Shown here in pieces: positions 53,784-62,769 of a stretch of 64,000 nucleotides of DNA. This DNA is from Planctomycetota bacterium (lineage in GTDB: Bacteria > Planctomycetota > PLA2 > JAEUHO01): the NCBI GenBank assembly GCA_020851795.1, contig JADZCA010000040.1, forward strand, positions 56,549 through 120,548. The letters are read 5' to 3'. Positions within the stretch are counted from its first letter, which is position 1. Every line of letters begins with the position of its first letter. The notes under the pieces were generated by a model. It saw nothing but the letters and a program-made list of their open reading frames with translations, was not told the origin of the DNA and ran no database searches. Both the position numbers and the translations under genes were made by a program.

Positions 53784-54089
53784 TCACTTCGGCTGGATCA
53801 GGCCTTCGACGAGCGTCTGCATCGACTCGAGCCGCTTGCGCTCGATCGCGATCGCGTCGCGAAGGGCCTCGAGCTGTCCGCGCCCCATGCGCGCGAGGTC
53901 GGTCGGCGCAGGATCCCACGGGATCGGCCCGGGACGCGGGCGCGGGACGGGACGCGGCCACCAACCGCCGGGCGGGCCGAAGCCCCAGTCCGGGACCGGG
54001 TCGACGACCGGTGAGTACTGGCCTGCGAGGGCCCGCAGCGCGGACTCCAGTTCTGCGACGCGTGCCTCGAGATCGCCGGAATTCGGCAT
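53784..54089 (-). CDS. 101-residue Trp/Pro/Gly-rich protein flanked by coiled-coil helices
   Basis: Predicted 101 residues; ATG 54089 follows AAGGAGGG 8 nt upstream, a strong site that fixes the start. Three parts are visible: an N-terminal helix with heptad character (LEARVAELESALRALAG, residues 7-23), a Pro/Gly/Trp-rich core (DWGFGPPGGWWPRPVPRPRP, residues 34-53) and a C-terminal helix (QLEALRDAIAIERKRLESMQ, residues ~72-91). No signal peptide and no cysteine. It is the first gene of the minus-strand run, 106 bp before the radical SAM gene. The layout, with a helical recognition region and a compact aromatic core, would suit a substrate of a radical SAM enzyme. It could equally be a small structural or adaptor protein. 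No family was recognised. Confidence 0.8.
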   Translation of the reverse strand: MPNSGDLEARVAELESALRALAGQYSPVVDPVPDWGFGPPGGWWPRPVPRPRPGPIPWDPAPTDLARMGRGQLEALRDAIAIERKRLESMQTLVEGLIQPK

Positions 54090-54520
54090 CGAGATTCCCT
54101 CCTTCGTCGCCGGCCCCCGCCGGCGCCGAGCGCAGCCTAGCGCCCGTCCCGCGCCGGCGCAAGGCCGCAGGCTCGGCAAGGCTCGCGGGCCCACGGACCG
54201 TCCGAGCCCTCCCGTGGGCCTTGCGCGAGTCGACTCGGGCCGCCCGGCGCGCGCGGCGCGGCTCGCGCCCGCCCGCGACGACCCGGCTCGGGGCACCCCG
54301 GCGTCGCCCTCGGCAGGATCTCGCAGGCGCGGGGGCCTCCCGACGACGCAGGCGCGAGCTCGATCGTGGACGCCTCGAGCGTCGATGCACCCGCCCACGT
54401 CGCCTCACGCGAACCTCGAGGCGAACGGGCGCGCCCCACGCCGCCGGAGCGGGCCCCGCGGCGCCGACGGTCTCGCGAGGCGGCGGTACGCGCGGCGATC
54501 TCCGATGCGTCCGCCCGCGG
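54090..54520. other. Intergenic stretch with one long hairpin
   Basis: 431 bp between two minus-strand genes. GGCCCACGG (54188-54196) and CCGTGGGCC (54212-54220) form a perfect 9-bp stem with a 15-nt loop, perhaps the end of the upstream gene's transcript or a leader structure of the small Trp/Pro-rich gene. No gene is convincing here; long frames are Arg/Pro-rich shadows. Confidence 0.5.
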
Positions 54521-56065
54521 TCAGCCGGCGTCGGCGTCGGTCGCGTCGTCCTTCGACGCCTTCTTGGTGCTCTTTGCGCTGTCGGCGGGCGCGTCCTTCA
54601 CGTCGAGGCGCAGGGCCGACGGCCGCGGGACGGCGTGCAGGCCGTCGGTCTCGACGACGACGTCGCGGCGCTCCATCGTGAGCGGCAGCGCGCCCACGCG
54701 GCGCCGCGGCCCGAGCAGCGCGGCCCGGTCGAAGCGACGCGCCTGCGGGTCGTCCGCGGGCGGCGCCACGAGCGTCGGCCGGGCGGCGGCGCCCTCGAGC
54801 GCCCCGAGCGCGTCGTAGCGCTCGCGCGCGGCGGCCGCGACGGAGGCGACGAGGTCCTCGCCGCGTCCGGGAACGGCCAGCGCGGCCACGGCCTCCCAAT
54901 CGGCGGCGGACCGCGGGAACGGCAGCGCGGTGCACCGCGCGGGGCCCGAGGCGACGACCACCTCGACGTCGTCGAGGTCCACGAGCGCGACGTGGCGGCT
55001 GTTTAGGCGGTGGTAGACGAACGTCACGCACTGCGACGTCGGGTTCTTGAACGTGATCTTGCGCGCGTCCTTCTGCGTCTCCGCCGAGGCGCTCTCCGCC
55101 TCGCTGGCCACACGGACGCTGACCTCGGCGCTCCGCGTCGCGGACTGGCGCTCGACCGTCTTCGTCGCGCGCTCCGCGACCTCGCGCACGGTCCGGGCGA
55201 CGCTGCCGTCCACGGCGGGCACCCCGCTCGCCGCCGAGCCCGGCGCCCGCCACTCGACCGAGCGTCGGCGCTCGTCCGACGTCTCGTCCTTCGCGTTGAA
55301 CTCACGCGAGAAGTCCTGCGCGGACTCCGTGGACGCCTTCTCGAGCACGTCCGTGCTGCGCCGCGCACGCTCGGAGCGCGTGCGCTCGGTCGAGACCTGG
55401 AACTCGCGCGCCTCGCCGGGCAGGAGCGTCAGCGTGCCGGCGGGCCGCCCCACCGACAGCCCGACGTCGACGACCACGAGCCGCAGTCGCTCGCGCAGCC
55501 ACACGTCCGCGACGGGCGGGCGGTCCCAGGGCGCGCCGAGGTCCGCGACCCGCCGGACGGCGACCTCGAGCCGCTCCTTGGCGTGGAGCTCGCCCTGCGC
55601 GAAGGCGCGCAGCGTCTTGAGGAGCTCCTCCCCCGTCGGGTCGTCGAGCAGCGGGGCGCCGGCGGCCGTGACGCGGAGGACGGCGACGCCGGGGCCGGCC
55701 GCGGCGACCCACGTCGCGTCGTCGAGGCGGGTCGTCGGGACGAAGTCGTGGGTCCCGCCGCCGCCCGAGGCGGGCAGGCCCCGCATCGCGGCGGCGAGCG
55801 CCGCGCGCGTCGCGACGGACGACGCCGACATCCACCCCGCGACGCCGGCCCCGCTCGCCGCGGCGACGACGTCGGCGGCCGTGGCGGCCGCCGACGCGGG
55901 GAGCACGCCGCCCCCGACCGGGACCACCACGTCGTGCGTCCCCTCGAGGACGCGCGGCAGGACGAGGTCGCCCTCCTCGAGCGGCACGACCCCCGCGCCC
56001 GACGGCGCGACGCTCGTCGCGGGCGCCGGCTCCGAGACGCGACTCACCTTCGGGGCCTTCGCCAT
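54521..56065 (-). CDS. Protein of unknown function with Ser/Thr/Arg/Glu-rich central helix
   Basis: Predicted 514 residues; ATG 56065 with CGGAGGAGG upstream. No signal peptide. The N-terminal ~240 residues are Ala/Val/Gly-rich and possibly globular (DLVLPRVLEGTHDVVVPVGGGVLPAS ... LRLVVVDVGLSVGRPAGTLTLLPGE). Residues ~240-345 form a long polar, probably helical segment (RTRSERARRSTDVLEKASTESAQDF ... ATKTVERQSATRSAEVSVRV). A C-terminal domain (ITFKNPTSQCVTFVYHRLNSRHVALVDL) ends in a Lys/Ala/Asp tail. The pattern, a beta domain introduced by a long Ser/Thr helix, resembles virion or filament-type structural proteins, but no family was recognised. It stands alone, 127 bp from a tRNA-Ser gene. 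Confidence 0.75.
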   Translation of the reverse strand: MAKAPKVSRVSEPAPATSVAPSGAGVVPLEEGDLVLPRVLEGTHDVVVPVGGGVLPASAAATAADVVAAASGAGVAGWMSASSVATRAALAAAMRGLPASGGGGTHDFVPTTRLDDATWVAAAGPGVAVLRVTAAGAPLLDDPTGEELLKTLRAFAQGELHAKERLEVAVRRVADLGAPWDRPPVADVWLRERLRLVVVDVGLSVGRPAGTLTLLPGEAREFQVSTERTRSERARRSTDVLEKASTESAQDFSREFNAKDETSDERRRSVEWRAPGSAASGVPAVDGSVARTVREVAERATKTVERQSATRSAEVSVRVASEAESASAETQKDARKITFKNPTSQCVTFVYHRLNSRHVALVDLDDVEVVVASGPARCTALPFPRSAADWEAVAALAVPGRGEDLVASVAAAARERYDALGALEGAAARPTLVAPPADDPQARRFDRAALLGPRRRVGALPLTMERRDVVVETDGLHAVPRPSALRLDVKDAPADSAKSTKKASKDDATDADAG

Positions 56066-56191
56066 CGGCGACCTCCTCCGCGACACCTCGAGTCTGAGGT
56101 CGCACTGTGCCCTGCGCGTCGAGGCTCCGTCAAGGCGCGCGGTCTCGACGCGGGAGGGAAGGCGCCGCGACGAGGAGGGCGACGCGGAAGG

Positions 56192-56282
<91 letters not shown>

Positions 56283-56446
56283 GCGAGAAGCAAGCCGGTC
56301 AGGGACCGGGGACGCTACGGGCGCCCCGGGCCCCCGTCAAGCGACGGCGCGGCCTCGACCGCGGGACGGCGCGGGTGCGGCGCACGGCCGCCGCGCCCCG
56401 CGGCCGACCGGCGTCGCCGCGGGGCCCGCTCCGTGCCCGTGGCCGC

Positions 56447-59400
56447 TCACTTCTTGGGCAGCAGCTCGCCGTCGCGATAGCGCTCCTCGAAGGCCTTGCC
56501 CTTGCGGTCCCAGAACGTCCAGAGGCCGTGGCGCTTGCCCTGCTTGTAGGTGCCCGACTCGGTCGGACGCCCGTCCTCGTACGCACGCCACGGGCCGTCC
56601 CGCTCGTCGGCCTCGTACATGCCGTCGGTGCTCACGTGGCCCGCGGCGTCGTAGGTCTTGCAGCGCCCCTGGCGCTTGCCCTCGCGGTACGTGCCCTCCT
56701 CCTCGAGCGTCCCGCCCTCGCCGCGGCGGACGTACGGCCCCGTCCGCTCGCCGTTCACGTAGGTCGTCGAGCTCGCGAGCTCGCCGTTCTCGTGCCACGT
56801 GAGGCAGACCCCCTCGTCGCCCGCCTTCGTCCAGCGGCCCTGGCTCGCCTTCTTCCCGGTCTTGTGCCACGTGATCTTCTCGCCGCGCACGCCCTCGTCC
56901 GCCTCGTACTCCGTCGAGCCGAGCGGACGCTGGAGGCCGTCGAAGTGCTGCCACGTGCCGCTGCGCCGGTCCGCCGCGTACGCGCCCACGTCCCGCACGT
57001 CGGCCTCCGCCGGACGGTCCTCCGAGCCGACGCTCGGCCGCCCCCAGCGGTCCACCGCGCCGCGCCAGCCCTCGTAGGAGCCCTCGCGGACCCCGCGGGC
57101 GAACGTGATGTGGTGCGCGAGCTGGCCGTCGGCGAACCACCAGTCCCACGGCCCGTCCTTGGCGCGGATCTCCTCGCCGTCGGCGCCCCCCTGGCTGTTG
57201 AGGTCGGGCCGCGCGCCCGCGTAGCGCCCACGCCAACGCGGGCCGCCCGCGCTCCACCACGCCTCGGCCTCCCCCGACGCCACGATCCACGCCCCGCTCG
57301 GCTCGGGCTCCCAGACGTAGGTGATGCGCACGAGCCGCTGGCCCTTCGTGCCCGTCGCGAGCTGCTCGACCGGCCGGTTGTCCACGTACTTGTAGACGAG
57401 CCGCCCCTGGCTGTCGGGGTCGTAGCGGACGTCGTCGCCGTGCCACTTGCCCATCACATAGGGCACCTCGTGCACGAGGCGTCCCTTGCTGTCGAAGACC
57501 TCGGTCTTGCCGTCGAGCACGCCGAAGCGGTAGCGGCGCACCTCCGACGGCGTGCCGTCCTCGTAGAGCCGCTCGTACGCCCCGTGGTAGACGAGCCCGC
57601 CGTCGGAGACCCAGTCGTCGGGCATCCCGTCGAAGGCGCGCACGAAGCGGTAGCGCTCGTAGGGCGTGCCGTCGCGGCGCACCTCGACGCGCTCCCACAC
57701 GGGCACCGACGTCTCGTCCTGTTCCGGGATCAGCACGTGCACGACGAGCTCGGTGCGCGCGAGCTCGGGGCCCGCGCCCCCCGCGGCGAGCGCACGCACC
57801 ACGATGCGGTCCTCGGCCACGTCGCCCGCCTGCACGGGCCCGTCGTCGTCGGGGTCGCCGACCTTGCGCAGCTTGCGCAGGCGCTGCGTGGAGATCTCGA
57901 GCCTGACGTCCTTCTCGTCGTCGCCCGTCTCGCCGGTGCCCTCGAGCGACGCCCGCACCTGCACCGGCTCGCGGCCGTCGTAGGCCGTGCCGTCGAGCAC
58001 CGGGACGCCGCTCGCCTTCGCCTGCACGCGCAACGTCGCGGCCGGCGGCTCCCCCTCCTTCGCGTCCTTCCCGTGCAGCTCGGTGCTCCCGTCCTCGCGC
58101 CGCACCACCCGCCAGCGGCCGCCCTGCAGGCGCACCTCGAGCGGCTCGACGCGCTGCGCCGACGGCACGTAGCGCTCGTGGAGCCGCCCCGCCATCGCCC
58201 GCCAGTCGGAGAAGACGGCCGTGCGCTCGATGTCGCGCGCGGCGAGGACCTCCGAGGTGAGCCGCACGTGCCAGTGCTCGATCACCCCGCCGAGCAGGTC
58301 GGAGGCGTACCGGCGCACGAGCCCCTCGCGGATCACGTCGGTGCCCTCCGCGTCGAGGTAGGAGCGGTACTCGCGCACCGCCAGCTCGGACAGGACCGCG
58401 TCCACCTCGGTCTGCGCGCGCTCGCGCAGCAGCGGCTCGAACGCCGCGATCGCCTCCTCGACCTCGCGCTCGCCCAGCCGCAGCGGGACGAAGGGGTGGT
58501 CGGGGTCGGGCACCCACGTCGAGCCGTGCTGCTCGGCCTCCTTGCGCAGGACGCGCACGAACGCGTCGTGCGCGGACGTGAGCCGCGCCGCCTCGGGCCG
58601 CGGCGGGCTCGACCGCGGGACGTCGTCGCCGTCGGCGCCCGTCCACCGGCGGAACGCCTCGAGGTAGAGCGCGTCGCGGTCCACGTCGATGCGCACCGCC
58701 CCCGTCTTCTCGTCGGTGACCCGGCGCACCACCGTCGCGGGCAGCACCGAGACGCCGGCGTCGCGGATCCGGCCCCACGCCTTGCCCGCGGCCGCGTCGT
58801 CGGTGCGCCCGGCCTCGCCGGTGTACACGGCGTCCACGAGCGCCGTGTTCGCCTTGCCGACGGCCCAGCCCACCGTGACGACGACCGTCCCGCGCGCGAC
58901 GTCGAACGCGATCTTGGCCGACGCCGCCCACGGCACGACGCGCGAGAGCGTCGAGAACACGAGGCTCTTGCCGAGCTCCTTGAACTTCGCCGCCGCCTGG
59001 CGCGGGTCCTGGTCGTAGACCTTGAACGCCTGGACCAACGGCCCCACGCTCCAGTGGATGCGGGAGACGAGGTTGACGGCCAGGAACTCGCCGTACGCGT
59101 CCGCGCCGGCGCCACCTTGGTACATCTCGACCAGCGTCAGGGCGTCCGCGATCGTGTCCCACTGGAAGGTCTCCTCGACCAGCCGCCGGCCGAGGTAGCC
59201 CTTCATCCCGATCTCCTTCACGGTGGACGTGAACTCGCGCCACTGCTCGCCGTGGCTCGGGAAGGCCTGCTTGAGGTGGTCGAGGAACGCGTTCTTGACC
59301 TCGACGGCCTCGGGGGAGAGCCAGCGCCGCCCCGGCGTGGTTTCGGCCGCGAGCACGGCCCGCGGGCCGTCCTTGGTCGCCTTGCGCAGCAGGGCGAGGC

Positions 59401-61207
59401 TCGGCATCTCGCCGCCCACCGCCGGGCAGTGGGCGACCAGCTTCTTGCGCACGGCGTCGAGCTGGCGGTCGCACTCGGCGCGCACCTGCGGGTCGGCCGA
59501 CTGCTGCTTGCGCGCCCACGCCTCGGCGTAGTCGCTCGCGAGCGTCAGCACGGCGCGCGTGTGCGGCTCGGCGTCGCGCAGGACCCGCGCGAGGAGGTGC
59601 TCGCCGGGGCGGTCCTTGGCCGGCAGCCCGTCCTGGAAGTCCATGTTGCGCAGCAGCGACACGGTGACGAGGAGGTTCTCCATGGCCGCGCGCGACGTCG
59701 CCGCGCGGAACGTGGCGTCGCGCTCGGCGGCCGCCTTGAAGCGCTGGGCCGGCGTCATCTCGTCCCACCGCGCCCCGAACACGGCCCGCATCGCCTTCGT
59801 GTCGAAGGCCGGCGGGTGGAGCATGTCCTGCGCCATCTTCCCGACCGTCAGGCCCGTGGCGTTGCGCAGGAACCCGAGCATCACCTGGTCGGCCTTGGCC
59901 GCGGCCGCCGCGTCGAGCCCGCCCGGCAGCTCCTTCTCCCGCTTGACGTACGTGGCGACGTCGAGCGCGCCGGAGATCTGCGCGAGGACGCGGGCCCCCA
60001 TCCCCGTCTTGGGGTCGAGGTGCGGCCACACGCGCCGCAGCAGCGCCACCCGGTCGTCCGGGGCGAGGTCCTTCCACGGCTTCATCCCGTAGAGCGTGCA
60101 CAGGTGCTCGACGGCGCGTCCCGCGTACTTGAGCGGGCCCTTGGTGAGCGCGTGCCCCGGCCCCTCGCTGTGCTGGCGCCCCTGCACGAAGTCGCTGAAG
60201 ACGTGCGCGGCGAGCTCGAAGCGCTGCCAGCGCTCCGGCGCCGTGCCCGAGAAGATGCTCGCCGCCTCGCGGAAGTTCTGCGGCGTCTCCGCGACGTAGC
60301 GGGGGCCCGCCTCGGTCCACGTGAGCTGCTGGACGAGCATCGAGCCGGGCTTGCGGCGGCCCTTGACCTCGATGTCGGCGCCGCCGCCCTTGTAGGCCTC
60401 CTTGTCGGCAGCCTGGTTCTCGATCGCCCGCCGGTACTTCACGGCGAACTCCTCGACGTCGGTGGCGAAGCGCGCGTCGGGGAGGTCGTTGCTCCCGTTG
60501 AACAGCGTCACCTCGAGCTGGGGGAAGTCGATGCCGCCGGTCGCCTTGACGTCGGTCTGGAGCTTGAGCTCCTCGCGCGCCACCCACTCGACGGCGTCGA
60601 AGAAGGCCTTCTCCCGCTCGGGGTCGTCGAGGAACACCGTGATGTCCTGGTCGCGCGTGTAGTCGCCGGTCCCGCCCGCGTTGACCGCCTGCATCTTCGA
60701 GACGGGCGACAGCCCCTGCGCCGCGCGCCGCTCGTTGGCGACGACCATCGCGCGGTGGTAGAGGTGCTTGAGCAGCTCGTGGCGCCCGACGTCGAGCGAG
60801 CGGACGAGGGGCTTCGTGAGCGTGCCGCCCGCCTCGAGGTCGTGCACGGCCTGCGCGCGCGTGTACGTCTTGTCGCGCGCGAAGTCGAGCGTGGACTGCG
60901 CGGTGGTCGAGAGCGACCCCGTGGGGTCGGCGACGAAGCGCGTGTGCCAGTCGAGCTCCACGCCGGCGAGCGACGCCGTGCGCGTCTGCACGCGCTCGGC
61001 CGCCTTCGGGTCGTCGGGCTTGACCTTCGGCTCCTTCTTCACCGCGACGTCCACCTTGTCCACCTGCTTGTCCGGCGGGCGCGTGGCGTCGTCGGCCCGC
61101 CCCGTCCTCGCCGGCAGCAGCACGGCGAGCCACAGCAGCCCGACCGCGTGCGCCGTCCACCGCGCGCCTCGCCGCCCCCACGTCCCGCGTCCGTCGGTGC
61201 GCACCAT
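56447..61207 (-). CDS. Giant exported protein with C-terminal MORN-variant repeats
   Basis: Predicted 1586 residues; ATG 61207 with GGGAGG upstream. A possible signal (AVGLLWLAVLLPARTGRADD) follows a basic n-region. The N-terminal ~1000 residues contain an uncharacterised domain with GGTGDYTRDQDITVFL near residue 180 and FPQLEVTLFNG, a pattern faintly like a nucleotidyltransferase DxD site, then helical regions. From about residue 1160 to the end come ~12 antitoxin-type MORN-variant repeats (YERYRFVRAFDG, WQHFDGLQRPLGSTEYEADEG, CLTWHENGELASSTTYVNGERTGPY, KTYDAAGHVSTDGMYEADERDGPW, YKQGKRHGLWTFWDRKGK), which usually mediate protein or membrane contacts. It starts 12 bp after the coiled-coil membrane protein gene, so the two form an operon. 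Function unknown. Confidence 0.82.
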   Translation of the reverse strand: MVRTDGRGTWGRRGARWTAHAVGLLWLAVLLPARTGRADDATRPPDKQVDKVDVAVKKEPKVKPDDPKAAERVQTRTASLAGVELDWHTRFVADPTGSLSTTAQSTLDFARDKTYTRAQAVHDLEAGGTLTKPLVRSLDVGRHELLKHLYHRAMVVANERRAAQGLSPVSKMQAVNAGGTGDYTRDQDITVFLDDPEREKAFFDAVEWVAREELKLQTDVKATGGIDFPQLEVTLFNGSNDLPDARFATDVEEFAVKYRRAIENQAADKEAYKGGGADIEVKGRRKPGSMLVQQLTWTEAGPRYVAETPQNFREAASIFSGTAPERWQRFELAAHVFSDFVQGRQHSEGPGHALTKGPLKYAGRAVEHLCTLYGMKPWKDLAPDDRVALLRRVWPHLDPKTGMGARVLAQISGALDVATYVKREKELPGGLDAAAAAKADQVMLGFLRNATGLTVGKMAQDMLHPPAFDTKAMRAVFGARWDEMTPAQRFKAAAERDATFRAATSRAAMENLLVTVSLLRNMDFQDGLPAKDRPGEHLLARVLRDAEPHTRAVLTLASDYAEAWARKQQSADPQVRAECDRQLDAVRKKLVAHCPAVGGEMPSLALLRKATKDGPRAVLAAETTPGRRWLSPEAVEVKNAFLDHLKQAFPSHGEQWREFTSTVKEIGMKGYLGRRLVEETFQWDTIADALTLVEMYQGGAGADAYGEFLAVNLVSRIHWSVGPLVQAFKVYDQDPRQAAAKFKELGKSLVFSTLSRVVPWAASAKIAFDVARGTVVVTVGWAVGKANTALVDAVYTGEAGRTDDAAAGKAWGRIRDAGVSVLPATVVRRVTDEKTGAVRIDVDRDALYLEAFRRWTGADGDDVPRSSPPRPEAARLTSAHDAFVRVLRKEAEQHGSTWVPDPDHPFVPLRLGEREVEEAIAAFEPLLRERAQTEVDAVLSELAVREYRSYLDAEGTDVIREGLVRRYASDLLGGVIEHWHVRLTSEVLAARDIERTAVFSDWRAMAGRLHERYVPSAQRVEPLEVRLQGGRWRVVRREDGSTELHGKDAKEGEPPAATLRVQAKASGVPVLDGTAYDGREPVQVRASLEGTGETGDDEKDVRLEISTQRLRKLRKVGDPDDDGPVQAGDVAEDRIVVRALAAGGAGPELARTELVVHVLIPEQDETSVPVWERVEVRRDGTPYERYRFVRAFDGMPDDWVSDGGLVYHGAYERLYEDGTPSEVRRYRFGVLDGKTEVFDSKGRLVHEVPYVMGKWHGDDVRYDPDSQGRLVYKYVDNRPVEQLATGTKGQRLVRITYVWEPEPSGAWIVASGEAEAWWSAGGPRWRGRYAGARPDLNSQGGADGEEIRAKDGPWDWWFADGQLAHHITFARGVREGSYEGWRGAVDRWGRPSVGSEDRPAEADVRDVGAYAADRRSGTWQHFDGLQRPLGSTEYEADEGVRGEKITWHKTGKKASQGRWTKAGDEGVCLTWHENGELASSTTYVNGERTGPYVRRGEGGTLEEEGTYREGKRQGRCKTYDAAGHVSTDGMYEADERDGPWRAYEDGRPTESGTYKQGKRHGLWTFWDRKGKAFEERYRDGELLPKK

Positions 61208-61219
61208 GGCTCCCTCCCG

Positions 61220-62506
61220 TCAGTCGAAGAGCCCGAGGAACTCGAGGTCGCCCTCACCCACCTCACGCAGCTGCACCAGCGCGCCGCGCGGACCGACGAC
61301 GGCCTCGACGGCGACGCGCACCCGCGTCGCCGGCAGGTCGGCGGCCGCCTTGCGCTCGACGTCCACGTGCAGCGACAGCCGCGTCGTGCGGTCGGGTCCG
61401 GGCCGCGCGCCGTCGAGGACGACGTCCCCGAGCGGCCGCTGCGTCGCGCCCCGCTCGTCGGTGCCCGCGGCCACCGAGGCGAGCGCGAGCACCGCCGTCC
61501 GCACCGACGCCGGCACCGTGCCTGCGGGGCCGACCTCGCCGTCGGTCGCCGGCGGGCGGACCGAGGTCGCGCCCGCGCCGCCGAGCGGCGTGCGGTCCCG
61601 CCGGTCTCCGACCGGGTCGTCGGTTCGGGCGGTCGTGCCCGACGGCGCGGGGCCCGGGGCGCCGCCCGAGCCGTGCGCGAGCGCGACCACCCCGACGACG
61701 AGCAGCGCGAGAGCACCGAGCGCGCCACCCGCCTTGAACGCGAAACGGCGTGCGTCGGGTGCGAGCGAGGCGGCACGTTCCTGCGCGGCCTGCGCGCCTC
61801 CGGCGTGCTCGGTGCCCGCCGCCGAGGCGGCCCGCACCGCCGCCAGGGCCGGCGCGGTCGCCGCGTCGGCCGGCGACGCCGCCGCCACCGCGCGCCCGAA
61901 GGCGACGACGGCCTCCCGCTCGCGCGCGCTCGCGGCGTCGCGGGTGGCGACCGCGTCCCGCACGGCGCGGGCCGCGTCACGCGCCGCGCTCTCGAGTGGC
62001 GTGCGCTCGGCGTCGAGGCGCCCGCGCTCGGCCGCCTGCGCGGTCTCGGCCGCGGCCACGGTGGCGCCCGCGGCGGCGACCTCGGCCGGCGGTGCCCCCG
62101 CCTTCTCGCGGCCGCGCAGGGCCGCACGGGCCGCGTCGAGCGTGCGCGAGGCGGCGTCCCGACGAGCCCTCGCGTCGCGGTCGAACCGCTCCAGCGCGTC
62201 GGCGGCCAGGCGCTCCTGCGCGGTCGCGCGCACGGCGACCGCCTCCGCCGCCGCGCGCGCGGCGCACGCGGCCGCGGCCTCGTCGCGCCCCGCCACGGCG
62301 GCCAGCGAGGGCCGGTCCACCGCGCCGCGCCCGAGGGCCGCGGTGGCTTCGTCGAGGGCCTTCGAGGCGCGCGCGCCGGCGCGGCGGTGCGACCGCGCTT
62401 CGCGCCGCGCCGACCACCACGCGCGTGCGGCGCGCGCCTCCTGCGTCGTGCGCGCCCACCCCGAGGGCGGCGCGGGATCGCGGGGCGCCGAGGCCGGGAC
62501 CGTCAT
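61220..62506 (-). CDS. Ala-rich coiled-coil protein with one transmembrane helix
   Basis: Predicted 428 residues; ATG 62506 with GGAGG 8 nt upstream. Residues ~20-240 are almost wholly Ala/Arg/Glu helices with coiled-coil character (ARASKALDEATAALGRGA, ARAALRGREKAGAPP). A single membrane helix (AFKAGGALGALALLVVGVVALAHG) lies near residue 260. About 140 residues with beta strands follow (TTRLSLHVDVERKAAADL, RVRVAVEAVVGPRGALVQL). The topology suggests a cytoplasmic coiled coil and a periplasmic C-terminal domain. It is first in an operon with the MORN-variant protein. No family name can be given; an envelope-anchored scaffold is a reasonable reading. Confidence 0.75.
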   Translation of the reverse strand: MTVPASAPRDPAPPSGWARTTQEARAARAWWSARREARSHRRAGARASKALDEATAALGRGAVDRPSLAAVAGRDEAAAACAARAAAEAVAVRATAQERLAADALERFDRDARARRDAASRTLDAARAALRGREKAGAPPAEVAAAGATVAAAETAQAAERGRLDAERTPLESAARDAARAVRDAVATRDAASAREREAVVAFGRAVAAASPADAATAPALAAVRAASAAGTEHAGGAQAAQERAASLAPDARRFAFKAGGALGALALLVVGVVALAHGSGGAPGPAPSGTTARTDDPVGDRRDRTPLGGAGATSVRPPATDGEVGPAGTVPASVRTAVLALASVAAGTDERGATQRPLGDVVLDGARPGPDRTTRLSLHVDVERKAAADLPATRVRVAVEAVVGPRGALVQLREVGEGDLEFLGLFD

Positions 62507-62680
62507 GGGTCACCTCCGTCGGGCGCCGCGGAGGACGTCGCCTCCGCGACGCGCGTTCGATCGTACGCCCGCGTGAGGCGGGCGGGAGAGGGAGTCGATG
62601 ACGCCGATGCGTCGGGATCGCGCGTGCAACGCGCGCGCGCAACGGAACCGTCGCGCGCGACGGGACGTCCGCGCACCTCG

Positions 62681-62720
62681 GTGCCCGCACGTCGGTGCCG
62701 GTGCCCGCACGTCGGTGCCA
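62681..62720. repeat. 20-bp tandem duplication next to the tadA hairpin
   Basis: gtgcccgcacgtcggtgcc occurs at 62681-62699 and 62701-62719, forming two 20-bp units that run into the following palindrome. Same ggtgcc/ggcacc core as the elements after korB. Confidence 0.7.
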
Positions 62721-62745
62721 GGCACCGCAGTGCGGTGCCTGGCAC
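62715..62745 (-). terminator. Perfect 14-bp palindromic hairpin after tadA
   Basis: GTGCCAGGCACCGC and GCGGTGCCTGGCAC are exact reverse complements separated by 3 nt, 24 bp past the tadA stop on the minus strand. Each arm itself contains the palindrome GTGCCAGGCAC, so cruciform or two-hairpin forms are possible. Either a terminator or a REP-like element. Confidence 0.6.
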
Positions 62746-62769
62746 GGCGCTGCGGACGGCGCTGCGGGG

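Noticed and set aside
53536..54818. Plus-strand frames between the radical SAM gene and the unknown 514-residue gene
   Set aside because: Arg/Pro-rich composition and antisense overlap with supported minus-strand genes.
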